Below the pieces are notes generated by a model. That model did not search any database. It saw nothing but the letters and a program-made list of their open reading frames with translations, and had not been told where the DNA came from. The position numbers and the translations under genes were made by a program. Positions 31,954-40,801 of a stretch of 59,157 nt of DNA are shown one piece after another. Source of the stretch: Agrobacterium sp. a22-2 (lineage in GTDB: Bacteria; Pseudomonadota; Alphaproteobacteria; Rhizobiales; Rhizobiaceae); the NCBI RefSeq assembly GCF_012276985.1, contig NZ_JAAXMM010000021.1, forward strand, positions 1 through 59,157. Reading direction: 5' to 3'. Every line of letters begins with the position of its first letter. Within the stretch, counting starts at the first letter, position 1.

Positions 31954-33933
31954 TCAGGGACGGATCGCCGAAACCGGCGGCGGGCTGGCAAAGGCCTGGG
32001 CTTCGGGCATCGGCGGAAAGCGTCTTGGCAGATCGAGCGCCACCGACGTGCCGTCCGGGCCGCTGTCGATCGTCAACCGCGCCTGGCAGAGGTCGGCGCG
32101 CCTCTGCATATTGGCAAGGCCGTGCCCCGTCTCATTGCCGTGCTCCTTGGGAAGGAAGCCGCGGCCATCGTCGCGGATGACGATGTGCACCGTGCTGTCG
32201 GATCTGCCATCACCGACCGGGCCATCGCCAGCGGAGGCGTCCGGCGCGGTGCGCAGGATCACCGAGATTCGGCCGGCGCCGGAATGCTTGACGGCATTGG
32301 TGATCGCCTCGTCCATCAGCCGGACGATCTGGATGACGTGCCAGGGCCGCAGGTCCTCGAAGGGCGGCAAGCCGCCCGTCGTCCTGACCTGCCAGTCGAG
32401 TTCGATGTGATGGGCGCGCAGCTGGATCGCCGTGCGCTCGCGCCAGGAGCCGAGCGCCAGCAGCAGGTCGCCGCCGACATCCTCCATGGCATCGATCACC
32501 AGCCTGAGATCCTTCAGCGCGGCACGGGCCGCCTCGCCGATCGGATTGTCGTCGCTGCTGCCCCTTTCGCTGCTCCCCCGCTCGCTCAGGGCCACGATGC
32601 GCACCAGCTGGCCGCCCAGCCCGTCATGCAGGTCGCGCATCAGCCGGCCGCGCTCCAGCGCCAGGGCCTGGTTGCGTGCCTGCAGCTCCTCGCGGGCAAA
32701 ACTGCGGCGCAGCTTGTCCTCGGTTTCCGTGATCTTGACCACCATCTGTGCGGCAAAGCTGTCGATCTTGTTGAGCGCCTGCACGAAGCGCAGCGACAGC
32801 AGGGTGCCGATGGCAATCAGCATGGCGGGATAGAACAGCCGCCCGACGAAATAGCGGTGATCGACGAAGTAGCCGGCGAGGATCGCCACATCATGGGCCC
32901 AGCCGGTCGAAACCGCCGCCACGACAATGGCCAGCAGGAAGCTGGCGCCGCGCGCCTTGACGATGGCCGACCAGCCGAACAGGCCGGCCAGGAGCAGCAG
33001 ATAGAGCCCGACGCCCGGCGGCCCGAACAGCATATAGGCCGCCAGGATCATCGAGGGGTTGCCGTAAAACCCGATCAACAGCACCAGAACCGACGGCAAG
33101 AACACCAGCCCATGCCACCAGCGCAGGCGAATGTCGAGAAAGGCCAGCGCAAACAGCACGGCCAGCCCCATTTCCAGCGCCAGCGCCGCGCCGGCCAGCG
33201 CCAGGTGCAGGGGCGTCTCCAGGGTCAGCAGGGTGACGCGGCCGACGCCGAACAGCATGGCGAATGCCAGCAGGCCGTAGGCGATTTCGTGCGGCCGGCT
33301 GCACCAGATGGTCAGCAGCAGCGCGCCGACGATCACCTGCCAGGACAACAGCACGACCGGCAGCAGGCCGAACAGCGTCAGGCGCCGGTCATAGGCCGGG
33401 CGCAAGGCCTCTTCCGGGCCGATATAGATGCTCTCCAGATATTCGGCGACAGGCGCCGTGGCCATCACGGCGACGGTCAGCTCGTTGGCGCCATCGCGCA
33501 GCAGCGGTTTTGGAATGACGCCGAGCAGCGGAATGTTGCGGTCCGGCTTGCCGGCGCCCGGCCCATTGCGGCTGTCGGCAATCTCGACGCCGTTGACCAG
33601 CACCGCCGCATCGATCATGAAGCGCGGCAGGAAGACCGCCCAGGGCGTGGCCGCGTCTTTGTCCGGGATCTCGAAGGCCAGGCGATAGAACGTGTCGCCC
33701 GGCTCGCGGGCGGTTTCCAGACGGAGGTTCGGCAGGGTGGTGCTGCGCCATTCGCCGGGCTGGAGTTCGGCCATGACGGCCGTGAAACGATAGTGCTGCG
33801 GCGGCTCGGGCAAGGGCATGCTGAGCAGGCCAAGGCCGGCGGCGACCGCCAGTGCGCACGACAGCGCGAAGACCATGCCGCGCAGCAGATAGGCATCCGG
33901 TCTGCCGAAAGGCGCCATCAAGGACGCGATCAT
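31954..33933 (-). CDS. Membrane sensor histidine kinase, HisKA_3 (NarX-like)
   Basis: A 659-residue kinase. An N-terminal span (about 17-38) is followed by a 150-residue periplasmic domain with a galactose-binding/7TMR-DISM-extracellular look (YRLAFEIP, VLVNGVEIADSR), then seven or so membrane segments (about 188-385) like 7TMR-DISM, a coiled linker, the phospho-acceptor box LMRDLHDGLGGQL with H436, and the ATP domain with N box DEAITNAVKHSG and G box DDGRGF. Signal unknown. Its start overlaps the response regulator stop, so the two are a pair. Confidence 0.85.
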   Translation of the reverse strand: MIASLMAPFGRPDAYLLRGMVFALSCALAVAAGLGLLSMPLPEPPQHYRFTAVMAELQPGEWRSTTLPNLRLETAREPGDTFYRLAFEIPDKDAATPWAVFLPRFMIDAAVLVNGVEIADSRNGPGAGKPDRNIPLLGVIPKPLLRDGANELTVAVMATAPVAEYLESIYIGPEEALRPAYDRRLTLFGLLPVVLLSWQVIVGALLLTIWCSRPHEIAYGLLAFAMLFGVGRVTLLTLETPLHLALAGAALALEMGLAVLFALAFLDIRLRWWHGLVFLPSVLVLLIGFYGNPSMILAAYMLFGPPGVGLYLLLLAGLFGWSAIVKARGASFLLAIVVAAVSTGWAHDVAILAGYFVDHRYFVGRLFYPAMLIAIGTLLSLRFVQALNKIDSFAAQMVVKITETEDKLRRSFAREELQARNQALALERGRLMRDLHDGLGGQLVRIVALSERGSSERGSSDDNPIGEAARAALKDLRLVIDAMEDVGGDLLLALGSWRERTAIQLRAHHIELDWQVRTTGGLPPFEDLRPWHVIQIVRLMDEAITNAVKHSGAGRISVILRTAPDASAGDGPVGDGRSDSTVHIVIRDDGRGFLPKEHGNETGHGLANMQRRADLCQARLTIDSGPDGTSVALDLPRRFPPMPEAQAFASPPPVSAIRP

Positions 33934-34613
33934 ACCTTGATCAGCCCCTGCTGCAGAGCCTCAAACACCGCCTCGCCGCGGGTGTTGACCTCCAGCTTGC
34001 GATAGATGTTCTTGATGTGGCCGGGCACGGTCTGTCGCGAAATGCCGAGATGATCGGCAATGTCGGCATAACTGAAGCCCTTGGCAATGCCCCAGAGGAT
34101 ATCGATCTCGCGCGGCGTCAGCCGGGCGGCATTGAGATTGGAGAGCGGCGCGCTTTGCGGCGCTGCCTGGGTGCGCTTGACGATGAACCGGGCGATCGAG
34201 GCGGAGATTGGCGAATGGCCGCGCACCAGATCCCGCACCGTCTCGACGATATCGGCCGGGAAGGCATCCTTCAGCAGATAGCCGTTGGCGCCGACCATGA
34301 TGGCCGACAGCACGCTTTCCTCGTCGCCCAGGATCGAAATGACCATGATCTCGGTCTCGGGCTGCTTGCGCCTGACCTCGCGGATCAGGTCGATGCCGGT
34401 GCCATCCGGCAGGCGGATATCGGTCAGCAGCACGCGGTTGGGATTGTCGTTGAGGAGGCTCCGCGCCTCGGCAAGGGTGGCCGCTTCCGAGACGACGAAC
34501 TCGGGGGCCTGCCGAAGGGCATCGCAGACCCGCCAGCGGATCGGCGCATCGTCCTCGACGACCAGAATGGTTATTTTCGTCTCAGCCTCGCGATCCTGAT
34601 GTGCCTGGGTCAT
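33930..34613 (-). CDS. Response regulator, NarL/FixJ family
   Basis: A 227-residue DNA-binding regulator. The receiver domain (about 14-130) has acidic E20-D21-D22, phospho-acceptor D65 in LLTDIRLPDGTG and the conserved Lys in YLLKDAFP. The C-terminal LuxR-type helix-turn-helix has LTPREIDILWGIAKGFSYADIADHLGISRQTVPGHIKNIYRKL. The common motif is V-x-x-H-I-K; here Q-T-V-P-G-H is close. Coupled by four-base overlap to the kinase. Targets are not visible. Confidence 0.88.
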   Translation of the reverse strand: MTQAHQDREAETKITILVVEDDAPIRWRVCDALRQAPEFVVSEAATLAEARSLLNDNPNRVLLTDIRLPDGTGIDLIREVRRKQPETEIMVISILGDEESVLSAIMVGANGYLLKDAFPADIVETVRDLVRGHSPISASIARFIVKRTQAAPQSAPLSNLNAARLTPREIDILWGIAKGFSYADIADHLGISRQTVPGHIKNIYRKLEVNTRGEAVFEALQQGLIKV

Positions 34614-34654
34614 CGGCCTCCCCTTCCCTTAAACGTCCGCGCCGGACCGGCATC

Positions 34655-34822
34655 ACCCCTGATCAGGATGGCATTTTTTGCCGAAAGCGCAATCAGCAGC
34701 ATGAGGCCGATCGGGGCGTGAAGATCGGGTGGCGGCATGGCGGCAAACAGCGCCAAGGCCGCGCCGCTCATGGCGAGCGGCGCGACCGGAAACAGCGCGG
34801 CAAGGATGCAGGGTTGAGGCAT
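34655..34822 (-). pseudogene. Relic of an RND-type multidrug efflux permease
   Basis: A short open frame encodes ILAALFPVAPLAMSGAALAL and then HAPIGLMLLIALSAKNAILI. This is the characteristic stretch of AcrB/MexF-like pumps (x-G-L-x-x-x-I-G-L-x-A-K-N-A-I-L-I), preceded by the P-x-A-x-x-G-A membrane helix. Only about 55 of roughly 1,050 residues remain, and the reading turns to unrelated sequence after AILIRG. No other part of the pump is in the flanking sequence, so I read it as decayed. Confidence 0.65.
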
Positions 34823-34854
34823 GGCCGGCTTGGTTCCTCTCGGATCGACGGTTT

Positions 34855-35136
34855 CTATTGCAGCGCCGCGACCTCGCCGGGCGCGATGCGGCCGTCCTGG
34901 TTCTTGTCGACGCGGGCAAAGGCCCTGCCATACATGTTGTTGGCGGCGACCTTCTTGGCCTGGCCGCGGCCGGCCTTGGCGGCGATGTTGATGAAGGTGA
35001 CGAATTCGGCGCTGTCGAGCGCGCCATCGCCATTGGCATCGGACGCGGCGAAGGCGTCCTGGGCGGAGGCGGTGGTTGCCAGAGCGAGCGCTGCGGCGAA
35101 CGGAATGGCCAGAAGCCGGATCTTGAACGAATGCAT
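34855..35136 (-). CDS. Small secreted EF-hand protein
   Basis: A 93-residue protein with a signal peptide (about 1-26, IPFAAALALATTASA). Two calcium-binding loops are visible: DANGDGALDSAEF near residue 33 and DKNQDGRIAPGEV near 80, both with acidic residues at positions 1, 3, 5 and a Glu at 12. It likely binds calcium in the periplasm or outside. ATG 35136 follows AGGAGA; the frame is open further upstream without support. Similar short proteins are common in rhizobia and without known function. Confidence 0.75.
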   Translation of the reverse strand: MHSFKIRLLAIPFAAALALATTASAQDAFAASDANGDGALDSAEFVTFINIAAKAGRGQAKKVAANNMYGRAFARVDKNQDGRIAPGEVAALQ

Positions 35137-35286
35137 GCTGAAATCTCCTTTTGGGGTCACGGCAGAAACACCGCCGCGCCGGACGGGGTCGAGGCGTTTC
35201 ATGCTGTCAAGGAGTGTGCCGGGAAGACCGGTGTTGCACCATGCCATGTTCATGGTGGTTCCGCCACCGGGGCACCGAGGTAGCCG

Positions 35287-36537
35287 CTATTCGCCGGGTG
35301 CTGCGACGGCAGATGGCGGCACGGCGCGGTACCTCAACACGGCGATAGCCGCGAACAGCGCCAGGCCGCCGGCCCCCAGCACGATGCCGATCGTCAGCGC
35401 CACCTCGGTGCCAAAGCGTTGCAGGGCAAAGGCGAAGGCGAAGGGGGCGAGTGCCGAGGAAAACTGCCGGGCCGCGGTGACCCAGCCGAGGCGCGCGCCA
35501 TAGCCGGCACGGCCGAACAGTTCCAGCGGCAACGTGCCGCCGACGATGCTGGTGAGGCCCGAACCGAGGCCGAACAGCACGGCAAAGACCATGACGCCGG
35601 GCAGCCAGGGGCTGGTGGCGGTCAAGAGCAGCAGGGCCAGCGGCAGCAGGCCGGCGGCAATGACGGCGAGCACGGTCTGCGACAGCCGTCCGCCGAACAG
35701 CATGTTGATCAGGCGGCTTGCCACTTGCGACGGGCCGAACAAAGCGGAGACGAGGAGCCCGGCGGAGCCGAGGCCAAGGGCGGTGAGCAGCGGCACCATA
35801 TGCACGAGGATCGACGCGAGAACGAGGCCTTCGGCGGCAAAGGCAGCGAGCATCAGGGCGAACAGCAGATTGCCGGATGGCAGACGGCTGGCGGGCTTGG
35901 CAACAACCGTCGGGACATCTGCGGGATCGCTCAAGGCAACCTTTGCCACGGGCTGCGGATCGTCCTGGCGCGGCAGGCGGCCGACCCAGACATGGATCGG
36001 CAGGCAGACCAGAATGTTGAGCGCGGCAAACAGCATGTAGACCATGCGCCAGGAGAGGTGCTCGTGCAGGCCTGATGTCAGCGGCCAGAACAGCGTCGAG
36101 GCGAAACCGGCGATCAGCGTCAGGTGGGTGATGCTGCGCTGGGCGCTGCGGCCGCCGGCCTGGACGATCGCCGCAAAGGCCGTGCCGTAGAGCACGAAGG
36201 CCGAGGCGATTTCCATGGCGGCCAGCGACAGGCCGAGCGAAAACGCATTGGGCGCCAGCGCGGCGGCGAGGAGGGCGAGGCCGGCGGCCAGCGAGCCCGG
36301 CGCCATCAGTCGCGCTGCTCCGAAGCGATCCGCCCAGCGGCCGGCCTTGGGCGCCATCATGCCGCCGGCCAGCAGGCAGACGGAGAGAATGGCAAACAGC
36401 CAGTCGAGCGGCAGCGACACGTCGCGGGCCATCTCAGGCGCCAGGATGCTGAAGGAATAATAGAGTGAGCCATAGCCGATGATCTGCGTGACGCCGAGCG
36501 CCCAGATCAGCCGGGCCGGCGCGGCGGTCTCGCTCAT
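35287..36537 (-). CDS. MFS transporter of an ars-like operon
   Basis: A 416-residue twelve-span membrane protein of the major facilitator superfamily. Motif A is visible in PKAGRWADRFGAARLMAPG (residues about 65-85), and a long loop with charged residues lies mid-protein near 200. Its start overlaps the flavoprotein stop, and the operon opens with an ArsR regulator. In Agrobacterium an MFS (ArsK) exports arsenite, antimonite and organoarsenicals, and this is a candidate for that type of job, though I cannot assign it firmly. Confidence 0.75.
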   Translation of the reverse strand: MSETAAPARLIWALGVTQIIGYGSLYYSFSILAPEMARDVSLPLDWLFAILSVCLLAGGMMAPKAGRWADRFGAARLMAPGSLAAGLALLAAALAPNAFSLGLSLAAMEIASAFVLYGTAFAAIVQAGGRSAQRSITHLTLIAGFASTLFWPLTSGLHEHLSWRMVYMLFAALNILVCLPIHVWVGRLPRQDDPQPVAKVALSDPADVPTVVAKPASRLPSGNLLFALMLAAFAAEGLVLASILVHMVPLLTALGLGSAGLLVSALFGPSQVASRLINMLFGGRLSQTVLAVIAAGLLPLALLLLTATSPWLPGVMVFAVLFGLGSGLTSIVGGTLPLELFGRAGYGARLGWVTAARQFSSALAPFAFAFALQRFGTEVALTIGIVLGAGGLALFAAIAVLRYRAVPPSAVAAPGE

Positions 36538-37961
36538 TCGGCAGGCTCCGGCGCAAGGTGCTGCGTCGCGGCAGGCGTGCCACAACCGCAGCCGGTCGCC
36601 CCTTCGGCCTTGGCCGTCGCATCGGCGGCGCAGCAGGCATCGGCGCCTGCGGGTGGCGGACCGCCACAACAGCTGGACTTGCCGGAGCCGTCATCGCCAT
36701 CGATCTCGGCCGAACTGCAGACGCCGGTTTCCGGCAGCACGAGATGCACCTGCCGGGCCGCCACCGGATCGCCGGCCAGATCGGCCACCACCGAGCGGAC
36801 TTGCTCGTAGCCGGTCGCCATCAGAAAGGTCGGGGCGCGGCCGTAGGATTTCGAGCCGACGATATAGAAGCCGGCCTCGGGATGGGCGAGTTCGTCGACG
36901 CCATGGGGCGGCACCGAGCCGCAGGAGTGCAGATTCGGATCGATCATCGGCGCCAGGCGGCGCGGCGCCTCCACCGACGGGTCGAGATCGAGCCGCAATT
37001 CGCCGGCGATCGACAGATCGGGCCGAAAGCCGGTGGCGACGATGATGCGATCGACCGCGAGGATGCGGTCCTGTCCCGCGACGCTGGCGTTGAGCAGCAG
37101 GCCCTCGCCCTGGGTTTCGATACGCTGCAGATCGAAGGGCACCAGCAGGTCGAGCCGACCGTCGGCAATCGCCCGGCCGGCGGCAAGGCCGAGCGCGCCG
37201 CGGGCCGGCAGCTGATCGTTGAGACCGCCGCCCAGAAGCCGCTGCAGCCGATTGCTGCGCAGGCCCCAGGAGACGCGGGTGGCGGGAGCCTCGCCCTGCA
37301 GGTCGAGCAAGGCGAGCACGGCATTGATGGCCGAATGGCCGCTGCCGATCACCAGCACATGCCTGTCCTGATAGGCGGCACGGACCTCGCCCAGCACATC
37401 GGGAATGCCATAGGCGACGCGGGTGGCGGCTGCCTTTTCGCCTTGGACCGGCAGGCCATCGATACCGGCCGGATTGGGCCGGTTCCAGGTGCCGGAGGCG
37501 TCCAGCACGGCGCTGGCCAGCAGTCGGCGATCCTCGCCCTGCCCATCGACATAGCGAATGACGAAGGGCGCTTCCTCCCGTCCGGCATTCGACATCTTGT
37601 CGAGACCCTGGCGGGTGACGGCGGAAACGCCCGCGTTGAACAGGATATGCGGCGCAAGGGCTGGATGGGATTCCAGCGGCGCCAGATAGCGCTCGACGAT
37701 CTCGGCGCCGGTCGGCAGCGCTTCAGGGTCCGGCGCCTGCCAGCCGGAGGTCTCCAGCAGCCGGCCGGCGGTCGCATCGACGATATAACGCCAGGGCGAG
37801 AAGACCCGGACATGGCCCCAGGCGCGCAGGGAGGCCGCCACCGAAGGGCTTGCCTCGAGAATGACGGGCGTCAGTCCGCGCGACAGCAGATGGGCGCCGG
37901 CCGCAAGCCCCACGGGCCCCGCGCCGATGACCGCGACCGGCAAATGCCTCAGCTCCGTCAT
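36534..37961 (-). CDS. FAD-dependent oxidoreductase with Cys-rich metalloid-binding-like tail
   Basis: A 475-residue flavoprotein with two nucleotide-binding sites: FAD loop AVIGAGPVGLAAGAHLL (residues about 9-25) and NADPH loop LVIGSGHSAINAVLA near 205. VFSPWRYIVD and RVSWGLRSNRLQRLLGGG fit ArsO-like and monooxygenase-like proteins found in arsenic operons. The last 50 residues carry seven Cys in SSCCGGPP, DACCAAD and GCGCG, a soft-metal-binding pattern. Reaction unknown; a role with arsenicals is inferred from the ArsR and MFS neighbours. Confidence 0.75.
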   Translation of the reverse strand: MTELRHLPVAVIGAGPVGLAAGAHLLSRGLTPVILEASPSVAASLRAWGHVRVFSPWRYIVDATAGRLLETSGWQAPDPEALPTGAEIVERYLAPLESHPALAPHILFNAGVSAVTRQGLDKMSNAGREEAPFVIRYVDGQGEDRRLLASAVLDASGTWNRPNPAGIDGLPVQGEKAAATRVAYGIPDVLGEVRAAYQDRHVLVIGSGHSAINAVLALLDLQGEAPATRVSWGLRSNRLQRLLGGGLNDQLPARGALGLAAGRAIADGRLDLLVPFDLQRIETQGEGLLLNASVAGQDRILAVDRIIVATGFRPDLSIAGELRLDLDPSVEAPRRLAPMIDPNLHSCGSVPPHGVDELAHPEAGFYIVGSKSYGRAPTFLMATGYEQVRSVVADLAGDPVAARQVHLVLPETGVCSSAEIDGDDGSGKSSCCGGPPPAGADACCAADATAKAEGATGCGCGTPAATQHLAPEPAE

Positions 37962-38014
37962 GTCAGTCTCCTTCCATATTTCCGGTTTATTCGAATTATC
38001 AGGTCAAAAAAATA

Positions 38015-38335
38015 TCAGGCTTCGGCCTTTGACGGGCTCTCCGCGCAACTGCCATCGGCGCAGCACTCATCCGCGAGATAGCCGATCAGCGCCGACATCG
38101 CCGTGTAATTGGCCCGGCAGATCAGTGTCGTGCCCTGGCGCTCCTGGGTCACCAGGCCGGCATCCACAAGCTTGCGGCAATGGTGCGACAGGGTCGAGGC
38201 GGGGATATCCAACTTCTGCTGCAGAGCGCCGACCGGCAGGCCGCCGAACCCGGCCCGCACCAGCGCCCGATACAGCCGCAGCCGTGTCGGATTGCCAAGG
38301 GATTCCATCTGGGATGCTGCTACTTCGAGTTTCAT
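38015..38335 (-). CDS. ArsR/SmtB-family metalloid-responsive repressor
   Basis: A 106-residue winged-helix regulator (LEVAASQMESLGNPTRLRLYRAL start, IPASTLSHHCRKLVDAGLV recognition helix). Cys at the C-terminus in ADECCADGSCAES may bind As(III) or Sb(III), similar to the tail-Cys ArsR type. ATG 38335 is preferred; an open frame to 38404 runs through the operator. A palindrome is 39-62 bases upstream. It precedes the flavoprotein and MFS genes. Confidence 0.85.
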   Translation of the reverse strand: MKLEVAASQMESLGNPTRLRLYRALVRAGFGGLPVGALQQKLDIPASTLSHHCRKLVDAGLVTQERQGTTLICRANYTAMSALIGYLADECCADGSCAESPSKAEA

Positions 38336-38373
38336 GGAAATATGGATAGTCACGAAATGCGCGGCCGTCAAGG

Positions 38374-38397
38374 CTATTTCGATGTTTATCGAAATAG
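38374..38397. promoter_or_regulatory. Probable ArsR operator
   Basis: CTATTTCGAT and ATCGAAATAG, a perfect 10-bp palindrome separated by GTTT, upstream of the ArsR gene. Suits a self-regulating ArsR-family repressor. Confidence 0.6.
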
Positions 38398-38503
38398 GAA
38401 GCACTCAGACAGGGCCAAGGCACAAAGGTGCCGGTGGATCGGGTCCGTTGCGGCACGTTCTGACAAAGGAGAAAGCAATCGGGAAATTCGGGAGTTTTTC
38501 AGC

Positions 38504-38580
38504 TGGTCGGAGTGGAGTGATTCGAACACTCGACCCCCACGTCCCGAACGTGGTGCGCTACCAGACTGCGCTACACTCCG
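38504..38580 (-). tRNA. tRNA-Pro (anticodon CGG)
   Basis: On the minus strand a 77-base cloverleaf with 7-bp acceptor arm CGGAGTG / CACTCCG, D-loop with GTAGCGCAG and TGGTAGCGC, anticodon arm CCACG-TTCGGGA-CGTGG, T-arm GTTCGAATC, and an encoded ACCA end. Anticodon CGG reads CCG codons, frequent in this GC-rich genome. Confidence 0.95.
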
Positions 38581-38901
38581 TGACCAGCGGCGCCTCTATA
38601 GACCAGCGTTTTTTGTTGCACAAGCGCTGATTTGAAAAAACCTGCGGCAATGTGAAAAATCGGTGACGGGCAAGGTTTTGAAGACGTGCGTTGCCGCCCG
38701 CCACCTTCGCTCTCCCAGCGGTTCAAGCAACGGAACAGGCACGGCAGCGTGGCCGCAAAGCATCAGCGCCAATAATTCACGCAAATCGTGCGGGTCGCGA
38801 TTTAACAATCGCACAATTGCGGCTAATGACGTCGATGTGGAAAGCGTCAATGCGGGGGGCGCGGCGAAACTTTCCGGCACAATACTTGAGGAACGAGACA
38901 G
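38581..38901. other. Intergenic region between tRNA-Pro and lipoprotein gene
   Basis: About 320 bases. An AT-richer portion (38790-38850) may hold the lipoprotein promoter. No gene, repeat or attachment-site duplication of the tRNA end was seen. Confidence 0.4.
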
Positions 38902-39306
38902 ATGAATTTCCGCATGCTCACCCTGGCCGGCCTGGGGCTGGCACTTGCCGGCTGCACCACGTCGGGCCCAGCCAAGAACGCAATCGAAGCCCGCTGGAAC
39001 GGCCAGCCGGCCGGCGCCTTCTTCGCCAAGTTCGGCCCACCGATCAACGACAGCAATGTCGGCGGCGCAACGGTCTATACCTGGCGCGGCGGCTACAAGA
39101 CCCGCGCCGTGGCGGCAACCTACGAGGAACTGCCGAACGGCAAGAAGGGCAAGATGCTGACCCGGGGGCGCACCGAATACCTGCGCTGCGAAGTGCAGCT
39201 GACCGTGTCGCCGGACTACAATATCCGCGGCATCCGCACGGTCATCGACAAGCCCGGCCAGGCCGGCGGCCCGAGCTACTGTGAAGAGTTTCTGGGCGGC
39301 GCCTGA
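38902..39306 (+). CDS. Small lipoprotein
   Basis: A 134-residue envelope lipoprotein. The lipobox is LALAGC with C18 as the lipid-carrying Cys. A conserved motif GAFFAKFGPP followed by TVYTWRGGYK suggests a SmpA/BamE-like or similar small domain, though I cannot name the family. CEEF near the end and LRCE in the middle may form a disulfide. It is transcribed alone. AGGAAC precedes the ATG. Confidence 0.7.
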   Translation: MNFRMLTLAGLGLALAGCTTSGPAKNAIEARWNGQPAGAFFAKFGPPINDSNVGGATVYTWRGGYKTRAVAATYEELPNGKKGKMLTRGRTEYLRCEVQLTVSPDYNIRGIRTVIDKPGQAGGPSYCEEFLGGA

Positions 39307-39389
39307 GGCTTGTGATCGGACCCATGGGTCAAGCCATGGGCCTGGCTTTTCCGGTCGGATGCGGGGCAAATAACTGGCGGCAGCGCCAG

Positions 39390-39575
39390 TTCGCCCCCCT
39401 CTGCCCTGCCGGGCATCTCTCCCACACGGGGAAAGATCGACCGGAGACTGGCCCCTCGTCCGCCAAAATTGGCGCTGAACACGACGTGGGCGCTTATCTA
39501 ATCGGAGAAATCGACGGCGCCTCACCCGATCTCCCCCGTGTCGGGGAGATGGCTGGCAAGCCAGAGGGGGGAAAG
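39390..39575. repeat. Intergenic mosaic repeat
   Basis: Contains CCCCCCTCTGCCCTGCCGGG with CTCCCACACGGGGA, a middle part with GCGCTTATCT, and right end GATCTCCCCCGTGTCGGGGA, GATGGCTGGCAAGCCAGAGG and GGGG. It has the same right-end grammar (GGAGATGGC-x-GGCAxGCCAGAGGGGG) as the element at 1-127. Confidence 0.75.
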
Positions 39576-39639
39576 CCGCGCATTAAAGCGGTCCGTCGTG
39601 TTCTGTGAAGCCCGGCGGATTCACGCTTTTGGAATGGCG

Positions 39640-40605
39640 CTACCGGAGCAGCGAAATCAGCGGTTCGGTGCTGGCATTGGCGATGGCAAGCGCCTGGATG
39701 CCGAGCTGTTCCTTGGTCTCAAGGGCTTTGAGGCGGGTGGATTCGAGGTCCATGTCCGCATCGACCATCTTGCCGACGCCGTAGTGGATGGAATCCTGCA
39801 GATCCATTACGAAACCACTCTGCAATTCCACCCGTGTGACCAGCGCGCCCAGCGTCGTGCCGACATCGGTGGCGCGCTCGGCCATGGCGTCGATGACGCT
39901 GATCATCTCCTCGATCTCGGTATCGGTGACGCTGTCGTTCAGCACCATCTCGTCATAGGTCGGACCGCTCTCGCCGTTGAACATCACCCAGCTCTTGGCC
40001 GTGCCCAATTCCGCCGCAAAGCCGGAGCCGGTCAGGATGCCGCTGTCGCCGCTGACATCATCGATCAGGAAATTGACCTCGGAGGTTCCGGCGACGCCGG
40101 CCACGTCGTAGTCGACATTGGTCACCGTCACGCCGCCGTCGGCATCGCGGCGGAACGAGCCGACCAGTTGCTTGGGCGCATCGTCGGCGACATCGGTGCG
40201 CCACAGCCAGTTCTGGCCGGAAAAGCTTGATGCATGGGTAATGGTCTTCAGCTGCTCTTTCAGCTCAACGATCTCGGTATTGATCTTGTCGCGATCGACG
40301 CCCGGCTCGCGGGCCAGCACCATGCGCGTCTTGATCTCCTGCATGACATCGACGGCGCTGTCGACACCGTTATAGGCCGTGTCGACAATGGCGCCGGCCA
40401 TGCCGAGCGCATCCTCGACCGCCGACAGGGCCTTGTTGTCGGAGCGCATGGTCGTGGCGATCGACCAGTAGGCCGCATCGTCGGAGGCCTGGGCGACCCG
40501 ATAGCCGGTGGTCACCCGCGATTGCGTTTCGCCCCGGCCATCGATCGTGGCCCTCAGTATATCGAGCGCGCCAATTGCAGCGCCATTGGTTTTTATACTC
40601 AACAT
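39640..40605 (-). CDS. Orphan flagellin
   Basis: A 321-residue flagellin domain protein. The N-terminal domain has NGAAIGALDILRATIDGRGETQSRVTTGYRVAQASDDAAYWSIATTM (about 7-55), and the C-terminal domain has STRLKALETKEQLGIQALAIANASTEPLISLLR, both needed for filament polymerisation. The middle is variable and acidic. Usual S-I-N-T-N at the start is S-I-K-T-N. No other flagellar gene is in the window. ATG 40605 with GAGTGAG upstream. It could be a minor filament subunit or a divergent paralogue. Confidence 0.85.
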   Translation of the reverse strand: MLSIKTNGAAIGALDILRATIDGRGETQSRVTTGYRVAQASDDAAYWSIATTMRSDNKALSAVEDALGMAGAIVDTAYNGVDSAVDVMQEIKTRMVLAREPGVDRDKINTEIVELKEQLKTITHASSFSGQNWLWRTDVADDAPKQLVGSFRRDADGGVTVTNVDYDVAGVAGTSEVNFLIDDVSGDSGILTGSGFAAELGTAKSWVMFNGESGPTYDEMVLNDSVTDTEIEEMISVIDAMAERATDVGTTLGALVTRVELQSGFVMDLQDSIHYGVGKMVDADMDLESTRLKALETKEQLGIQALAIANASTEPLISLLR

Positions 40606-40801
40606 TTACTTAACTCACTCAGTACGAAAACCAGATAAGGAAATACGACCGAAAAATACGCAACACCCACTCGGAAAACTGGAGTTCAGAACGCGAGACT
40701 TGATGCTGAACAACTCATTTATACATCTGTTAAGGTTAAAAAATGCCTTATGAATGAGATAAATATTTCGTAAACGGGACGTTTACTGAAATTTTATCTT
40801 A
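40606..40801. other. AT-rich promoter region of the orphan flagellin
   Basis: Almost 200 bases, clearly AT-rich compared with surroundings. It should hold the flagellin promoter on the minus strand, but no confident -24/-12 or -35/-10 pair was identified. Confidence 0.4.

Noticed and set aside
31387..34005. Plus-strand open frame of 872 codons
   Set aside because: Covers the small secreted gene out of frame and then runs antisense to the histidine kinase; no domain or start.
38504..38580. Genomic island attachment at tRNA-Pro
   Set aside because: No integrase gene and no repeat of the tRNA 3' end found in the window.
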